This document shows, one piece after another, positions 1-8,540 of a DNA stretch of 15,475 nt (positions within the stretch are counted from its first letter, which is position 1; each line of letters opens with the position of its first letter). This DNA is from CAMCYM01 sp964405405 (lineage in GTDB: Bacteria; Bacteroidota; Bacteroidia; Flavobacteriales_D; Sanyastnellaceae). The stretch covers positions 1-15,475 of the forward strand of contig CAYONT010000043.1 of the NCBI GenBank assembly GCA_964405405.1, written 5' to 3'. The notes beneath the pieces were generated by a model. The model did not search any database. It was given only the letters and a program-made list of their open reading frames with translations, and was not told the origin of the DNA. The translations under genes were made by a program, and so were the position numbers.

Positions 1-280
1 GAGCCCGGTTTCCGAAAGTCTCCCGAAAGCGCCAAGGACCGGAAATCCCCGGAATTCGAGGGTTTTGACGCGCCCTAACCACCCGGATTTAGGGTGCTAT
101 GGGATGCTTGTGAACCAGATTGTACTGCCAATGAATTCTCCTCGTGGATCCTGTCTACCACTACTTAATAGCTCCATTCATTCGGCTTTAAACTGGGTAA
201 ACCGACTCAGACACTGAACAGGTCGGATCTCAAGCGAGAGGTCATTGGGCGAAGACGGGTGGGTCTCACAGGGGTATTCC
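1..280. other. Left-edge intergenic region, no supported gene
   Basis: I see no convincing gene here. The plus strand is open in frame 1 from the window edge to a TAA at 76-78 (about 25 codons), and the opposite strand is also open over roughly the same bases. Either could be the tail of a neighbour lying outside the window, but neither is recognisable. From 80 to 280 the sequence has no tRNA-like or terminator-like structure that I trust. The minus-strand operon ends at 281, so this is its 3' flank; no hairpin followed by a T-run is visible on that strand. Confidence 0.5.
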
Positions 281-841
281 TCATCCACCTTTGTGGGATG
301 GAGGTGAACCAACTACTTCCTTCCAACTGTTCGATCCAGCTCCGGCAATACGCTCAATCTGTCGGAGATGACGAACCGTGTCTGCTAGCTTCTCCCTTGC
401 GACGACAGGGCCGGAGGCGCGAAACCCTTGCTCACGGGTCAGACGCTCCACGTCGGCATCGCTGATTTGCTGAATGGCCGTCAAGACATCGTCTTCGTTC
501 TCAAGCCGCACCATCCGGTCGATGAACTCGATGGTTCCTGGCGTTGGTTCTCTGCCGATGGTCGTGCCCGTGCTCTGCAACGGCTGGTTCTTGAACGCCT
601 TCGGCTTAGGCAGGGCGAGTTTAGTTTTAACCACACCCGTTGGCTCCGACTCGAATCTTTGCAACGCGCCCTGAACGAAGCGGACCTGCTCGTTGGAGAG
701 AGATTGCTTCTGCAAATTCAGCCTCCGCATCAAATCCACGAACTGCGAGACGCTCAGGCCCGGCCCTGGCGCAGGTGCGGGCTTCTTGCCCCCAGCAGCT
801 CTGGCATGCTTGGTTTTTGAGACTTTCGGATCTACTTGCAT
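281..841 (-). CDS. Small basic hypothetical protein downstream of ParA
   Basis: A 186-residue protein that I do not recognise. The ATG at 841 is chosen because it overlaps the end of the ParA gene by 10 bp (ATGCAAGTAG contains the ParA stop), a typical translational-coupling arrangement; extending upstream would only read through ParA in another frame. Residues 1-30 are rich in Lys, Ala and Pro (a basic, probably disordered tail). Residues 30-65 and 100-170 look helical and charged, with a Leu/Glu/Arg pattern in the last part. No signal peptide, membrane segment or catalytic motif is visible. Position and size suggest a ParB-like or adaptor partner of the ParA ATPase, but no ParB or HTH motif can be read, so the role is inference from context only. 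Confidence 0.65.
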   Translation of the reverse strand: MQVDPKVSKTKHARAAGGKKPAPAPGPGLSVSQFVDLMRRLNLQKQSLSNEQVRFVQGALQRFESEPTGVVKTKLALPKPKAFKNQPLQSTGTTIGREPTPGTIEFIDRMVRLENEDDVLTAIQQISDADVERLTREQGFRASGPVVAREKLADTVRHLRQIERIAGAGSNSWKEVVGSPPSHKGG

Positions 842-1848
842 ACACTCAACACATTCATCGCCGTCTCGGCCACGCAGTTTCCAACGGACGCTTGTTTGGA
901 AGTGGACTCCCAGATGTCTGCGACCGCCGTGTGGCTGCGGCCACTGCCGTAGACCTCGCACACCTTGTTCGAGTTGGGCCACTGCCCCAAAATGCCACGG
1001 CCCTTGGTGAACACTGCCCGCTTGCTGACCGTGTTCTGGATGGTGATGAGCCACTTCTCCTGCTCGTCGGTGATGCCTTTGCCTGTGCGGATGACCCGGT
1101 TGATGAGCGCCCCAACGAGTTTCGGGCGAGTATCAATCGGAATTTGCTCAACCCAATTCAAAAGGCGAGGGATACCGTAGGTGGACACCTTGTCTGGAAT
1201 CGCGACGACGAGGTAATAGCTGCAAGCCCTTAGCATTCCTTGAGTCAGGAACATCTTGTTCGGTGGGCAGTCGACGAGCACGTAATCAAAGTCGTTGAAC
1301 AACGCGAGTACGCGGCGACACTGCTGGAAGAACTCCTCTTTGGTCATCTTCAAGCTCTGCGCCAATTCAAAGTCCAAGTCCTCGACTTCAAACGCGCCGG
1401 ACAGTAGGTGAAGGTTGGGTGGGAAGCCGCCATACTTGCCGCGTTTGATGAAAGCATCCTTCTTGATGCTTCCCGGGTTAATGACCTTGCCCGCCTTGAG
1501 CAGCACCAGCACGTTCTGGTCGTTGCCTTGGATCGGGTCTAGGCCAAAGACGGTGGTGAGACTGCATTGTGCGTCAATGTCCACAATAAGCACCTTCTTC
1601 TTCGGCTCGTTCTGGGCGATTTGTGCACCGAGAAAGAAAGTGGCGGTTGTCTTGCCCACGCCGCCCTTGTAGTTCACAACAGCGATGGCGCGCGGATGGC
1701 GCTTCTCAATGCACTCGTTGAACGCCTTCAATTCCTCCGTCGCATGCGTGACTGTGTCGGTACCGAGGCCAAGCTTGTCCAAAGCTTCGAACGGGCTCTT
1801 CGAAGCCTTCCCTGATGATGCTTTTCTCATAGTGTTACCCACTGACAT
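832..1848 (-). CDS. ParA/MinD-family P-loop ATPase
   Basis: 338-residue ParA-type ATPase. A deviant Walker A with the signature Lys (KGGVGKTT) is at residues 61-68. The A' motif VDIDAQ is at 89-94, followed by Ser/Leu/Thr as in ParA. Walker B (YVLVDCPP) lies at about 189-196. An N-terminal extension of about 50 residues precedes the fold, with a Lys/Ser-rich start. Family members use ATP-dependent dimerisation and DNA binding to position plasmids, chromosomes or protein complexes. The start at 1848 is the first ATG; a second at 1830 is possible, and neither has a clear ribosome site. The gene overlaps its downstream partner by 10 bp and lies 111 bp behind the DUF499 gene, from which it may be separately transcribed. 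Its presence next to a restriction-like cassette could mean partition of a mobile island or a cofactor of the defence complex. Confidence 0.9.
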   Translation of the reverse strand: MSVGNTMRKASSGKASKSPFEALDKLGLGTDTVTHATEELKAFNECIEKRHPRAIAVVNYKGGVGKTTATFFLGAQIAQNEPKKKVLIVDIDAQCSLTTVFGLDPIQGNDQNVLVLLKAGKVINPGSIKKDAFIKRGKYGGFPPNLHLLSGAFEVEDLDFELAQSLKMTKEEFFQQCRRVLALFNDFDYVLVDCPPNKMFLTQGMLRACSYYLVVAIPDKVSTYGIPRLLNWVEQIPIDTRPKLVGALINRVIRTGKGITDEQEKWLITIQNTVSKRAVFTKGRGILGQWPNSNKVCEVYGSGRSHTAVADIWESTSKQASVGNCVAETAMNVLSVCK

Positions 1849-1885
1849 TTTGTTAGCAAGCTATTGAATTAACTTCTGCCTCCAC

Positions 1886-1925
1886 GTGAACTTACAGATC
1901 TCGCTAGCGCCCCCGGTGAACTTAC
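1886..1925. repeat. Paired direct repeat GTGAACTTAC, 30 bp apart
   Basis: Two identical 10-mers, GTGAACTTAC at 1886-1895 and 1916-1925, are exactly 30 bp apart start to start, about three DNA helical turns. They lie in the 111-bp gap between the DUF499 stop and the ParA start. On the minus strand they read GTAAGTTCAC. A weak promoter-like pair lies just upstream of them on that strand (TTGGAT at 1967-1962 overlapping the DUF499 stop; TTTACT at 1943-1938, 18-bp spacer). The same-face spacing suggests an operator for the ParA pair or a small centromere-like site. Function is inferred; the repeat itself is plain in the sequence. Confidence 0.5.
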
Positions 1926-1959
1926 GGTTTCTGGTATAGTAAATTCGGCACCTACATGT

Positions 1960-4900
1960 TCATCCAAGGTAAAATGCCTCTGAGACGTCACCCAAATGCT
2001 TTCGTAGCTCTGCGGTCGCCTCTGTCCTCAAGGCACCCTCGGACGTGACTTCGACTGCCAGGTTGAACCGAATCTTGATTCCATGTTTCGCCTGCAACTC
2101 CATGATGCTAGCTAGCGCATCGGCTAGGTCCTGCAGCTCATTCGGCTGAAGATACGCACGGTATGTGATTCCCTTCTCATTGAGTGACGCGATGCTTCCA
2201 CTCCCACCACCACCGCTTGCGAAACCGCCTCCGGCGACCGCTTTGAGAACGACCTTGGCCGCAGCGGAGGGATCGCACGGCCAGGTCGTTGAAGTCGTGT
2301 CCAGCTCTACCAGCCGCGCCCGAATCGCACCGTCCACCGCTTGCTGTACTTGGAACCATGGCACGGGCTTGCCCCGCTGCGCCGAAAGTTGCGCGAGGAT
2401 TCCCGCCACCGACGCCTTTCCATCTTTCCACGCCACCGGAACGTTGGCTTCCAAAGTTGCCGCAGCTCCAATTGGTTCCGGTGGTGGCAGCAACAGACTC
2501 GCATCCGTCAGCACGCCCGCCGGAATGGACTCCTTGAACATCGATGTTGGCCCGGTGACCAGCCAAAGATCGCCCTCGGCCACGGCCTTCTCGACGGCGG
2601 TGTTTACCACGGCATCGCTCGCTTTGGGAATCTGCTGGCCCTCGTTGTATCCGCCGCGGTCCACCTGCACGACCTTGTTGCCGGCAAAGTAGGCTTTGAA
2701 CTCCGCCATCGGCAGCTCCGTCTTCGTTTCCCACAGTCCGGGCAAAGCCCCTTTACGCAGCAGCGCACCGGGAATCTCCGCCAGCTCTGCCGACGCGATC
2801 AGCACCACTTCCAAGTCTGGATCCTTCAGCGCCTCCTCATCCGGGCGCGTCCGCCACCAGGTCCGCACGCTCTTGTCCGGGCGCTTTAGCTGCAGCACGA
2901 AATCACCCGCCACGCACCCATCCACGAGCGTGTCCACGATGGCCGACGCGTTCAGCATCTTGGGCAGGTGCGGCATTTGTGCGAAAGAACCCGACAGGTC
3001 TTTCACTCGTCGCAGCGTGTCACCTTCCTTCCACAAATCATAAGGCCCGTCCGGCAGCAGCGATTCCGCCGTGATTTTCGTCTCCTGCATCCGCGAGCGG
3101 GGATCGCTCTTCAGCGTCATGAACAGTGGGTCGTCCGTGATGCCCAGCTTGAACGCTTGCACGTCGTTCGTTTCCGACACCGTCACCATCATGCACCACG
3201 CCTGGCGGATGGCATCCGGCACCAGCTTCTTGGCCTTTTCCAGTTCTACCGTCAGCCGTTGCATCCGTTGCGCGTCCACGTTGCCGCTCTTGGCCTTGTC
3301 GTTCAGTTCCAGCGCCACCTGTTCCCAAGCCAGCAAGTCCGCGATCCGGCTGTTCACCATCGCCAGACCGTCCTTGGACGGCACAGCCAGGATGACGGCG
3401 TTCCGATACACGCGCGGCTTGGCCGCGCTCGTCGTCTCGTCGATGAACTTCTTCGCTTGGGCCGAGGGCTTCCCGGATTCGGATGCCGCATCGGGGCCAA
3501 GCACGGCGAAGTGAAACTTTCCGTCGTCCTCGATGTCAGACGGCTTTTCCGGCAATGCGTGAATCCGCACGCCCATCGCCTGCGCGCCTTCCGTCAGCTT
3601 CTTGACGTCCCGGATGGCCTTGTCCAGTCGCGCGGCGATGACGCCCTTGTCGCTCTCGACCTGCCGCCGCTTCTCGCGATGAATCTGCGTCAGGTTCGGC
3701 TTGTTCCCGAGGCGCCAGTCTTCCGGCAACGCCCCACCTTCAGTGGAGGTAAACTTGTCGTCGAGCCAGTAGCTGTCCTGCGCCCAGCGCGACAGCCCCT
3801 TCTCGATCTCGATCCGATCCGGGTTGGTCGGCGCGATGGTCACTCGCAATTCACGCAACGAGGCCTTCTGTCCGATCGGCTGCGAGTGCAGGAACACCGT
3901 CACCACCGCCTGTTCGATTTCACGATGCTCTATCGCGGACAGGTCGCGTTGGATGTCGAACGCAAACGTCAGTTCGCGATCTAGAATGCCTTCCCACGAG
4001 ATGGACTGACCATCCGTCGCCTGCGCGTTCGCGATATTCGCCAGTTCCCGGAGGCTGTCCGACAATCCCGGCTCACCTTTCTTGCGCAGCAACACATTCG
4101 TTCCCACCAGCGGCGACGTGTCCCATTTCGCCGCATCGCGCAGCGCAATCGCAAACAATCGCAATACTCCGCGCGTCCGCTGAAATCGCGGCAGTCCCGT
4201 CCAGTTGGAATATAGGATGTTGGTCAGGAACGGGTGGAATGGGTAGCTCTCCACGAACATCTTTTCCGCCGCGGCGCCTTCCCGCTTCAACGCCTCGTCG
4301 TGCGCGCATACCCCTTTGAAGGCGGTCATCGCGTTCGTCCGCATTTCGGCCGGATTGGAGGGCTTGAATACCCGCCGCCGCAGGATCTCGGCAACGTCTT
4401 CCTTCACCACCGGCTCCACCATTTCCTCCTCCTGCCGCTTCAGGATTTCCTTCAGTGCCGTCACAATCTCCAGTCCGAGCGAATCGTTCGCCGCGATGTC
4501 CGAGGCCAGCAGCGATGCCACCACCGCGCATCGATCCGTCTTCACCGCCGCCTGCGTGAGGGCTTGGAAAAAGGATTGCAGCTTGATCAGCCACCCCTTG
4601 TCCCCCGCGACTTTCTGCCGCGCATACATCAGCACTTCATCCAGCAGGATCAACGACGATACGCCCTCGACGTTCGGAATCGCCAGCAGGTCCATCATGA
4701 CATTCTCCGCCGGAGCCGTGTCCCGCTCTGCCATCCCCTTGCCGCCATTCAGGATTTCGAGCCCCTTCTTGCTGGCCAGTTGCCAGGCCAAGATGCTCCA
4801 CGGATGAAACAGCCGCGCCATCTTGCCCGTCGGATCGGCTACCTCCATGCCGGTTTCCAGATCCAGCTTGTCGAACGAGATGGCCGCCACGCGCGCCTTC

Positions 4901-5289
4901 GGCAGGCTTTTGCCCAGGTCAATGTGGGTGCGAAACTCATTCACCGCCGGCAGGTCCGGCAGATTGGCCGGGTCATCCACCAGATGGAACAGCGTGATCA
5001 GGGTGTGCGTCTTGCCGCCGCCGTAGGTGAGGTTCAGTTGGCGCACCGCCTTGTCGCTCTTGCCGGCCAGCCGACGCACCACGTCCCGCGCCAGGTTCCG
5101 CAGGTTGTAAGTCGGGTAGGTCAGCGCGAAGAACCTCCTCGGGTCCTCGTAAATCGGGCGCTTGCCTTTCTTCAGGATGACTTCATCCAGATCGGCGGCA
5201 AACATGGCGAGGGACAGCTCGCCCGACTTAAGTTCGTCACGAACTTGTGCTACTTCGTGCCACGGTCTCCATTTGGGTGCGGACGGCAT
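1960..5289 (-). CDS. DUF499-type P-loop ATPase of a helicase-methylase-ATPase defence cassette
   Basis: 1109-residue ATPase. The P-loop YGGGKTH at residues 89-95 has the form typical of DUF499 proteins (a Tyr-Gly-Gly-Gly-Lys-Thr-His run rather than a full G-x4-GKT). Walker B (LILLDEV) is at 213-219. The N-terminal half is the AAA-like ATPase region; residues ~540-700 are charged and partly coiled; a Gly-rich stretch (GGGFASGGGGSGS) near residue 1030 links to a small C-terminal domain. DUF499 ATPases occur with DUF1156 methylases and SF2 helicases in anti-phage cassettes, where they are thought to power or gate the complex; no substrate is established that I can name. The start at 5289 lies 31 bp after the methylase stop, with no evident Shine-Dalgarno sequence. 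It is intact, with normal length for the family as far as I can judge. Confidence 0.88.
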   Translation of the reverse strand: MPSAPKWRPWHEVAQVRDELKSGELSLAMFAADLDEVILKKGKRPIYEDPRRFFALTYPTYNLRNLARDVVRRLAGKSDKAVRQLNLTYGGGKTHTLITLFHLVDDPANLPDLPAVNEFRTHIDLGKSLPKARVAAISFDKLDLETGMEVADPTGKMARLFHPWSILAWQLASKKGLEILNGGKGMAERDTAPAENVMMDLLAIPNVEGVSSLILLDEVLMYARQKVAGDKGWLIKLQSFFQALTQAAVKTDRCAVVASLLASDIAANDSLGLEIVTALKEILKRQEEEMVEPVVKEDVAEILRRRVFKPSNPAEMRTNAMTAFKGVCAHDEALKREGAAAEKMFVESYPFHPFLTNILYSNWTGLPRFQRTRGVLRLFAIALRDAAKWDTSPLVGTNVLLRKKGEPGLSDSLRELANIANAQATDGQSISWEGILDRELTFAFDIQRDLSAIEHREIEQAVVTVFLHSQPIGQKASLRELRVTIAPTNPDRIEIEKGLSRWAQDSYWLDDKFTSTEGGALPEDWRLGNKPNLTQIHREKRRQVESDKGVIAARLDKAIRDVKKLTEGAQAMGVRIHALPEKPSDIEDDGKFHFAVLGPDAASESGKPSAQAKKFIDETTSAAKPRVYRNAVILAVPSKDGLAMVNSRIADLLAWEQVALELNDKAKSGNVDAQRMQRLTVELEKAKKLVPDAIRQAWCMMVTVSETNDVQAFKLGITDDPLFMTLKSDPRSRMQETKITAESLLPDGPYDLWKEGDTLRRVKDLSGSFAQMPHLPKMLNASAIVDTLVDGCVAGDFVLQLKRPDKSVRTWWRTRPDEEALKDPDLEVVLIASAELAEIPGALLRKGALPGLWETKTELPMAEFKAYFAGNKVVQVDRGGYNEGQQIPKASDAVVNTAVEKAVAEGDLWLVTGPTSMFKESIPAGVLTDASLLLPPPEPIGAAATLEANVPVAWKDGKASVAGILAQLSAQRGKPVPWFQVQQAVDGAIRARLVELDTTSTTWPCDPSAAAKVVLKAVAGGGFASGGGGSGSIASLNEKGITYRAYLQPNELQDLADALASIMELQAKHGIKIRFNLAVEVTSEGALRTEATAELRKHLGDVSEAFYLG

Positions 5290-5320
5290 AGTGCTTGTTG
5301 GCTTCGTCAGTCTGCTAAAT

Positions 5321-8300
5321 TCACGTCTCCACGTCCAATCCCAGCGAGCGCGTCGTGTCGGCCTTCGCCGCTTTTCCGGACAGGTGCTTGCTTAAGCTCT
5401 CTAGCAGTGACCGCTCCTCGCTGGCCTGCTCCGACAACTCGATCAGTGATTGAATCAATCGCCCGAACAGCTCGTTCTGGCGCAGGGCATATTCGTCGAG
5501 GTAATCGTTCACATTGCGCACGTCGCCGTCGCGCCACAGGTGCATGAGACGGTGAACCCGGTCAATCTGCGGAATCTCGCGCCCGCCCACCGACTCAAAG
5601 CCCATCCGCTTATCTTTCCGCTCTTTCCACGTCCGCAGGATGAACTCGCCGCCGCACGCTTCTTCCGGCATTTCACCGTCCTCGCAAGCGACTTCTTCGT
5701 CCCCTTCCTCCAGTGGGGGCACGACGCTGCCTTTCACTTTCACCAGATTCCATGTCCGTTCGAGTTCCGCGTCGGACAAGCCGCAGCTCACCGCATAAAG
5801 GATGCACGCGCCGGCAGGTGCCTTTTCGAACCCAAAATCGTTTCGATGCAGCAGGTAATAGCTCGTCACGGAGTCGAGCCGGTCGATCCCGGACTCGATA
5901 TGCAGCACGCGACCGACGACGAACTCGATGACGATGCGCCGCACAGTATCGAGAAACTCCTTCACAGAAAGCAGCTCCTTGGTCGGGCTGTTCGCTTTGA
6001 TGACCGCCGGATACTTGCTGTAAGCCTCCATCGCCGGGCCGGTCGCAGCCCAGACAAAGTCCGGCCCGCGAATCCCCGCGTCCCAAAACTCCCGCAATTG
6101 CGCCGCGATGTTCTCGCGCATCTCTGCCATCACGCGGTTGTCCCATCCGGCTTTCGACAAGGGATCGCGTTTACGACAGACAAGCCAGACAGACGACGCG
6201 AGTGCAGCCGAAGAGAGCGCTCGCGTCCGATTTGCCATCTCTGTCGATATTGGCCAAGACCCGTCTACCACAAACCCAGCACGAATGATGGCCGAAACCA
6301 AAGTCTCCCATGCGTCAGGATGTTTGTGAGCAAACACGATGACAAACCGACCGTTTTCCGCGAGCGAGGCATGACAAGCCTGGAACGCTCGCGCCATGCC
6401 CTCCTCGTATGCTTTCTTCGACGCCCCCTTATCTCCGTTGTGGCGTGCGGCATCATCAATGAGTTCGCCATCTTTCGATTCATGATTCCACTTCGGTGAA
6501 AGTGGCTCAGCAAAAGCTGCGTCAAACTCTGGGTTAATGCCGTAGAGTGTTCGGCGCAACCACACGTAGAAAAAATCCATCAAGTCGGAGTAGGGAATCG
6601 CATCGTAATATGGGGGATCGGTCAGGATGAGATCGTAGCAACTACTATCCCGAACAATGGCCGACTTCTTCAACACCGCAGGTACGCTCGCCTTTTGTCC
6701 AGCTTGACATGCGTGCTCCACGAAAAGAGCAATCCATTCGAGACCGTTCAAGTAATTCCCCGTTGTTTCAGAAAAGGGATTTCCCTCACAGAAGTCCCAA
6801 AGAATCGGTAGTGCAAACCGAGCAAATGTGCTCTGAAGGGTTTCACGTCCGATGTCCAACCGACAAACCGAAGTAGAGCGATCAGCAGAACGATCTAGCG
6901 CCACAGCCAGGTATGAACTCAACGCGACGGCAATTGATTCGGGATACATGCTTCGCAGGCTGACGCCAGCATTATGAGTCGCTAAAGTAAGGCTTCCCAC
7001 TGCTACCAATTGGCGATTTGTGAACAGTTTGTTCCACTGATCAAACCCGTATTGGTCCACGGAAAATGCCCGAGACGCTCCCGGCCCACACTTAGGGGTT
7101 GGCTCATCAGGGAGTCCGAAGGGAACGTTTATGAAAATGCTTCGCAGGAACTGCTCCGATATTTCGGCGACGTGACGCTCATGGTCAGTTGGGAGTCGGT
7201 ATTCCTTGCCATTAGGTCCATCCACAACTACTGCCGTCATCACTTGACCGAGGCGTCCGTTTTTCGCCTCGTAGCGAATATCCTCCGTCTCCATGATGCT
7301 CGGGCAGCAGGGGCATTGCGCACCCGCGCGGGACATTGTGCCTACCCCCAGCTTCTTGTCGTGCTCACGCTTTTGAGCGGCATTCCCTCCGCGCTCAGGC
7401 ACGTTGTGTTCGAGGGAGAATTCAACACCCGTCCCGTCTGGCCTAGCCTTTATCACAAGGCGAATGCGCTTGTTTTCCTTTCTGCAAATCCAAAGCGTTT
7501 TGAGTAGGGGAAGGGTGGCTCTGCAGTTCTTACACGTAACCGTTCGCGCCCACATATAAGCCGCCGGTTGTTTCGCCACCCACCGAGGATTAAACTTATT
7601 GTCTAGGTATTTTTCTCCAAGTTCGTTGTTCAGCTTTTCGACATCAGCAACGCCATCTTGGTTTGGCTCTACCAAGAGCATCGGCTGTGGCTCAAAAGGC
7701 TTGCCGGGAGTCAGTGGCTGCCAATGCGCATAAATTGGGTAGAACTTTGCAAGATGCTTCCGGGCTTCGTTCAGAACCTTGCGTCCCCACGCCCGAATGT
7801 GCCAAGAAATATCGGCTTCCAGCGAAAGACATCCGACTTCAGTCAGGGCGCCCAAGTTTACCTCGTCCTGCACGAGTTGTCCCCTCTTCCCATGCCCTAG
7901 CGCTTCCATCGCTTTACGCAACTGCGCTCCCTTCATCCCGTGAGATCTCTTAAAAAACTCCTCCATGAAGTTTGCGTCATGAAGGATAAAGTCCGGCAAC
8001 GGATGTTTTTGGCCCGTCAGTTGTTGGGGGTATTCCAGTGTGCATTTCAAAATGAACCATGCCACTGGATTCAAATCTGCAGCTGTCACGTCGCAGCCAA
8101 GCCTCATCGCCTCCAAAGGAATCGCTCCACCGCCGGCAAACGGATCGAGCACCTTCGGGGTACGACCACCGTTAGCCTTGCGGATTTCCTGCCGAAACCA
8201 ATCGAGCATCATGGTGTTTTCACGCTTCCACCGGAGAACACCGCCTTCCGTGATTTCCTTTACTCGGCCCTCCTTGTCCGTCTCTGTGACTAACCTTCCA

Positions 8301-8518
8301 CCGATCTTCTCGCAGAGGTCCTTGCGCCCCTCCGGAGTGCCGGGATCAGGCAGCAGTGTCGCAAGCAGCGCCGCTCGCGCTGCCGCCAGTGGACGCCGCG
8401 CTGGCCAGATGTGCATCGTCGAGATATGACCATGCCGCACGTTCTTTTCATGCACCGAGTCAATGGATGCCTGCCGCAGCGGGAAAGCGTGTTCGATCAA
8501 TCGTGAGTAATCTTTCAT
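5321..8518 (-). CDS. DUF1156-type adenine-specific DNA methyltransferase
   Basis: 1065-residue DNA methyltransferase. A DUF1156-like N-terminus (His/Trp/Arg-Arg-Pro motif near residues 35-43) is followed by the SAM-binding motif I DPFAGGG at 125-131 and, much later, catalytic motif IV DPPY at 634-637, which points to N6-adenine (or N4-cytosine) methylation. Between them sits an insert of about 500 residues carrying CxxC and CPCC clusters, probably a zinc ribbon (in the ~330-440 region), and presumably the target-recognition part. The gene starts 22 bp after the helicase stop and precedes DUF499 by 31 bp, consistent with one operon. It should mark host DNA so that the helicase/ATPase machinery spares self. 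The middle of the gene (about 6240-8100) is near 52% GC by hand count, versus about 60-62% in its ends and neighbours, suggesting a swapped specificity region. Confidence 0.9.
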   Translation of the reverse strand: MKDYSRLIEHAFPLRQASIDSVHEKNVRHGHISTMHIWPARRPLAAARAALLATLLPDPGTPEGRKDLCEKIGGRLVTETDKEGRVKEITEGGVLRWKRENTMMLDWFRQEIRKANGGRTPKVLDPFAGGGAIPLEAMRLGCDVTAADLNPVAWFILKCTLEYPQQLTGQKHPLPDFILHDANFMEEFFKRSHGMKGAQLRKAMEALGHGKRGQLVQDEVNLGALTEVGCLSLEADISWHIRAWGRKVLNEARKHLAKFYPIYAHWQPLTPGKPFEPQPMLLVEPNQDGVADVEKLNNELGEKYLDNKFNPRWVAKQPAAYMWARTVTCKNCRATLPLLKTLWICRKENKRIRLVIKARPDGTGVEFSLEHNVPERGGNAAQKREHDKKLGVGTMSRAGAQCPCCPSIMETEDIRYEAKNGRLGQVMTAVVVDGPNGKEYRLPTDHERHVAEISEQFLRSIFINVPFGLPDEPTPKCGPGASRAFSVDQYGFDQWNKLFTNRQLVAVGSLTLATHNAGVSLRSMYPESIAVALSSYLAVALDRSADRSTSVCRLDIGRETLQSTFARFALPILWDFCEGNPFSETTGNYLNGLEWIALFVEHACQAGQKASVPAVLKKSAIVRDSSCYDLILTDPPYYDAIPYSDLMDFFYVWLRRTLYGINPEFDAAFAEPLSPKWNHESKDGELIDDAARHNGDKGASKKAYEEGMARAFQACHASLAENGRFVIVFAHKHPDAWETLVSAIIRAGFVVDGSWPISTEMANRTRALSSAALASSVWLVCRKRDPLSKAGWDNRVMAEMRENIAAQLREFWDAGIRGPDFVWAATGPAMEAYSKYPAVIKANSPTKELLSVKEFLDTVRRIVIEFVVGRVLHIESGIDRLDSVTSYYLLHRNDFGFEKAPAGACILYAVSCGLSDAELERTWNLVKVKGSVVPPLEEGDEEVACEDGEMPEEACGGEFILRTWKERKDKRMGFESVGGREIPQIDRVHRLMHLWRDGDVRNVNDYLDEYALRQNELFGRLIQSLIELSEQASEERSLLESLSKHLSGKAAKADTTRSLGLDVET

Positions 8519-8540
8519 CGGTGAATGCGTTCGGTCGATT

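Noticed and set aside
183..204. Small hairpin CGGCTTTA...TAAACCG in the left intergenic region
   Set aside because: Seven pairs with a bulge, no T-run, not next to a gene end; likely chance.
842..1054. N-terminal extension of the small basic protein into the ParA gene
   Set aside because: These codons are the ParA gene in another frame with His/Gly/Gln-rich shadow composition; the ATG at 841, overlapping the ParA stop, is the natural start.
2968..3984. A 338-codon open frame on the plus strand
   Set aside because: Antisense to the middle of DUF499; protein is mostly Arg, His and Gln, as expected from a reversed GC-rich gene.
4234..5547. A 437-codon open frame on the plus strand
   Set aside because: It lies antisense to the P-loop and Walker B region of the DUF499 gene, has an odd Arg/His/Gln-rich composition and no recognisable domain; a GC-driven shadow.
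5450..6499. A 349-codon open frame on the plus strand
   Set aside because: Antisense to the C-terminal third of the DUF1156 methyltransferase, low-complexity Arg/His composition, no motif.
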